Origin: Chondrilla cf. caribensis
Lineage: Eukaryota > Porifera > Demospongiae > Chondrillida > Chondrillidae
Length of the DNA stretch: 64,000 nt
NCBI GenBank assembly: GCA_964020155.1
Contig: OZ026546.1
Span: 2,542,900 to 2,606,899, forward strand
Reading direction: 5' to 3'
Below, piece after piece: positions 62,782 to 64,000 of the stretch; the stretch's first letter is position 1, and each line of letters begins with the position of its first letter. Position numbers and translations under genes: made by a program. A model generated the notes under the pieces. That model searched no databases and was not told the DNA's origin. It was given only the letters and a program-made list of their open reading frames with translations.

Positions 62782-63387
62782 GGTACTTTCTATTTTGCGG
62801 ACGGTCCGCACGGACCGCGGACGTACGCATACAAAAGATAGGGACGGCAATTAACGCCCGTTTAACTCCTATTCTGCGGACGACACAAGATATTAATATG
62901 CTAAAAGCGGACCGAGGTGTATTCCAAACCGGATACCGTACATCCAAGCGAACTGAAGTGTAGAATACAGCAGTAACACTTCGTTTGGTTAATGTACCTC
63001 TCTCTGTAGCTATTATTATTGTACATTAAATTTTACCGTACCTCCCTACAAGTACAAGAAAAAAAGAAACAGCGATTCTTCCAATGACAGCTGACAGTAG
63101 CTGCATGCGTAAAATAAAGAATACAGTGCATTTATCTTTCAGCAGGACACGAAGTCCTTATTCAGAACACCCAGCGTAGACAGCTGCATGTCAAAGCCAC
63201 GTGGTCCACTAAATAGCATAGTACAAGAAATAAAGAATAGCAATTCAAAAAAAGACAGCTGACAGTAATATACTACGCAACCTATGCTCATACGAAGTCC
63301 TTCAGAGCCCCCAGCGTGACACCGTCCGCATACTCGTCCGCGCTCCGTCCACCGTCCGCGCGGACCGTCCGCAAAATAGAAAGTACC
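62782..63387. mobile_element. Mutator-like MITE, 606 bp, 9-bp target duplication
   Basis: Ends GGTACTTTCTATTTTGCGGA and its inverse, extended inward by GC-rich CGGACGGTCCG repeats. It is flanked by GTATTTTGT on both sides (62,773-62,781 and 63,388-63,396), and the empty site AAGTATTTTGTACCG is present in block D1 at about 48,790. A 9-bp duplication with long inverted ends is the signature of Mutator-like elements. No ORF of a transposase; non-autonomous. Confidence 0.8.
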
Positions 63388-64000
63388 GTATTTTGTACTG
63401 TTACTATGCGTGGTAATAATAATAATAATATCATGATTACAGTATTATGACGACCAGTGCCTCGAGATTTTTCGTTTCACTCTACGTATTGTCTTGTGAC
63501 TTCTTGTGCCTTGTCAGAGATTTATGTATGTATAGAGTCTACTTCGACCATTGGTTCCAGGAGTAATCAACAAGAAGATCGAGTCTGTCTATCCCTGTGA
63601 GTTAGTTGTGTGGTGATAGGGGGATTTGAGACAAGATTCTTCAAAACTTGTTACAGTGTCTATTTCAAGTAGTCCACATATGAACTAAGATTTAAAATGG
63701 GGCACTTTCGATAGCGGTATATTTTAGAAATTTATAAATGTGCGGTGTATTACTTCAGAATGCTAATATTTCGAGGACAACCACAGTGTTCCATTTGTAA
63801 CATTGACCATAGACACTAAATACCAGTGACTATGCTGTATTCTTAAGGTAGAATACACCTGACAGTGAATGCATGATCAGTCACTCCGAAGTCCTGTAGA
63901 CACGTGCATGTGCCGGTTATTGCCTTGTTTCAAGAATCACCCCATTTTATCCTATATAGGCCTAATAGTCGATATCTTATGAATGATAGATATCTATTAT
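63388..64000. repeat. Copy of the gene 1 upstream region (block D2), runs off the window
   Basis: Nearly identical to 48,790-49,440, including the 12-bp TAATAATAATAA stretch and the word CTCGATAGC/TTCGATAGC. No gene. Confidence 0.75.

Overview
This is metazoan nuclear DNA, most likely from a demosponge. It is AT-rich, crowded with (GT/CA)n, (TA)n and (ATT)n microsatellites, and its genes are sparse, on both strands, with GT-AG introns. The organism call rests on two gene types that I know as large sponge expansions: a secreted beta-helix ectodomain joined to a Cys-rich, roughly 9-pass membrane domain, and TKL-like kinases with an HGDLTASN catalytic loop, here joined to Kelch repeats. Species cannot be decided from the window.

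Layout. (1) 1-35,400 is a segmental duplication. Unit A (1 to about 11,235, cut by the window edge) and unit C (about 23,398-35,390) are long near-identical copies; unit B (about 15,170-20,118) is a shorter, more decayed copy between them. A and C each carry the beta-helix/multi-TM gene (A 5'-truncated by the window; C complete, 21,795-25,838). Both copies contain one in-frame TAG between the ectodomain and membrane halves. Downstream in each unit lies a small three-exon minus-strand gene (117 aa) that is intact only in C, plus fragments of two further genes, each intact in a different copy. Between A and B lie an intronless 464-aa multipass membrane gene (minus), a tRNA-derived SINE and an orphan transmembrane exon.

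(2) 38,352-47,397 holds two divergently transcribed kinase-Kelch genes (minus 41,450-38,352; plus 43,373-47,397). I reconstructed both from ORFs joined by phase-compatible splice sites. (3) About 46,860-49,720 and 54,140-64,000 are two copies of a block made of the Kelch 3' end of the plus gene followed by a dead kinase copied from the minus gene. The second block has grown from about 2.9 kb to about 10 kb through nested insertions: an R2-like LINE with a restriction-like endonuclease, a TA-target DNA transposon that itself contains a CR1/jockey-like LINE and a small MITE, and a Mutator-like MITE with a 9-bp target duplication. (4) An intronless gamma-butyrobetaine/trimethyllysine dioxygenase-family gene (51,282-52,661) sits between the blocks, beside a large ATT/AAT foldback.

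The genes do not form a pathway. The common thread is local duplication of receptor-like and kinase genes, followed by decay of individual copies and transposon loading. Comparing copies gives natural empty sites that define several transposon ends and target duplications precisely.
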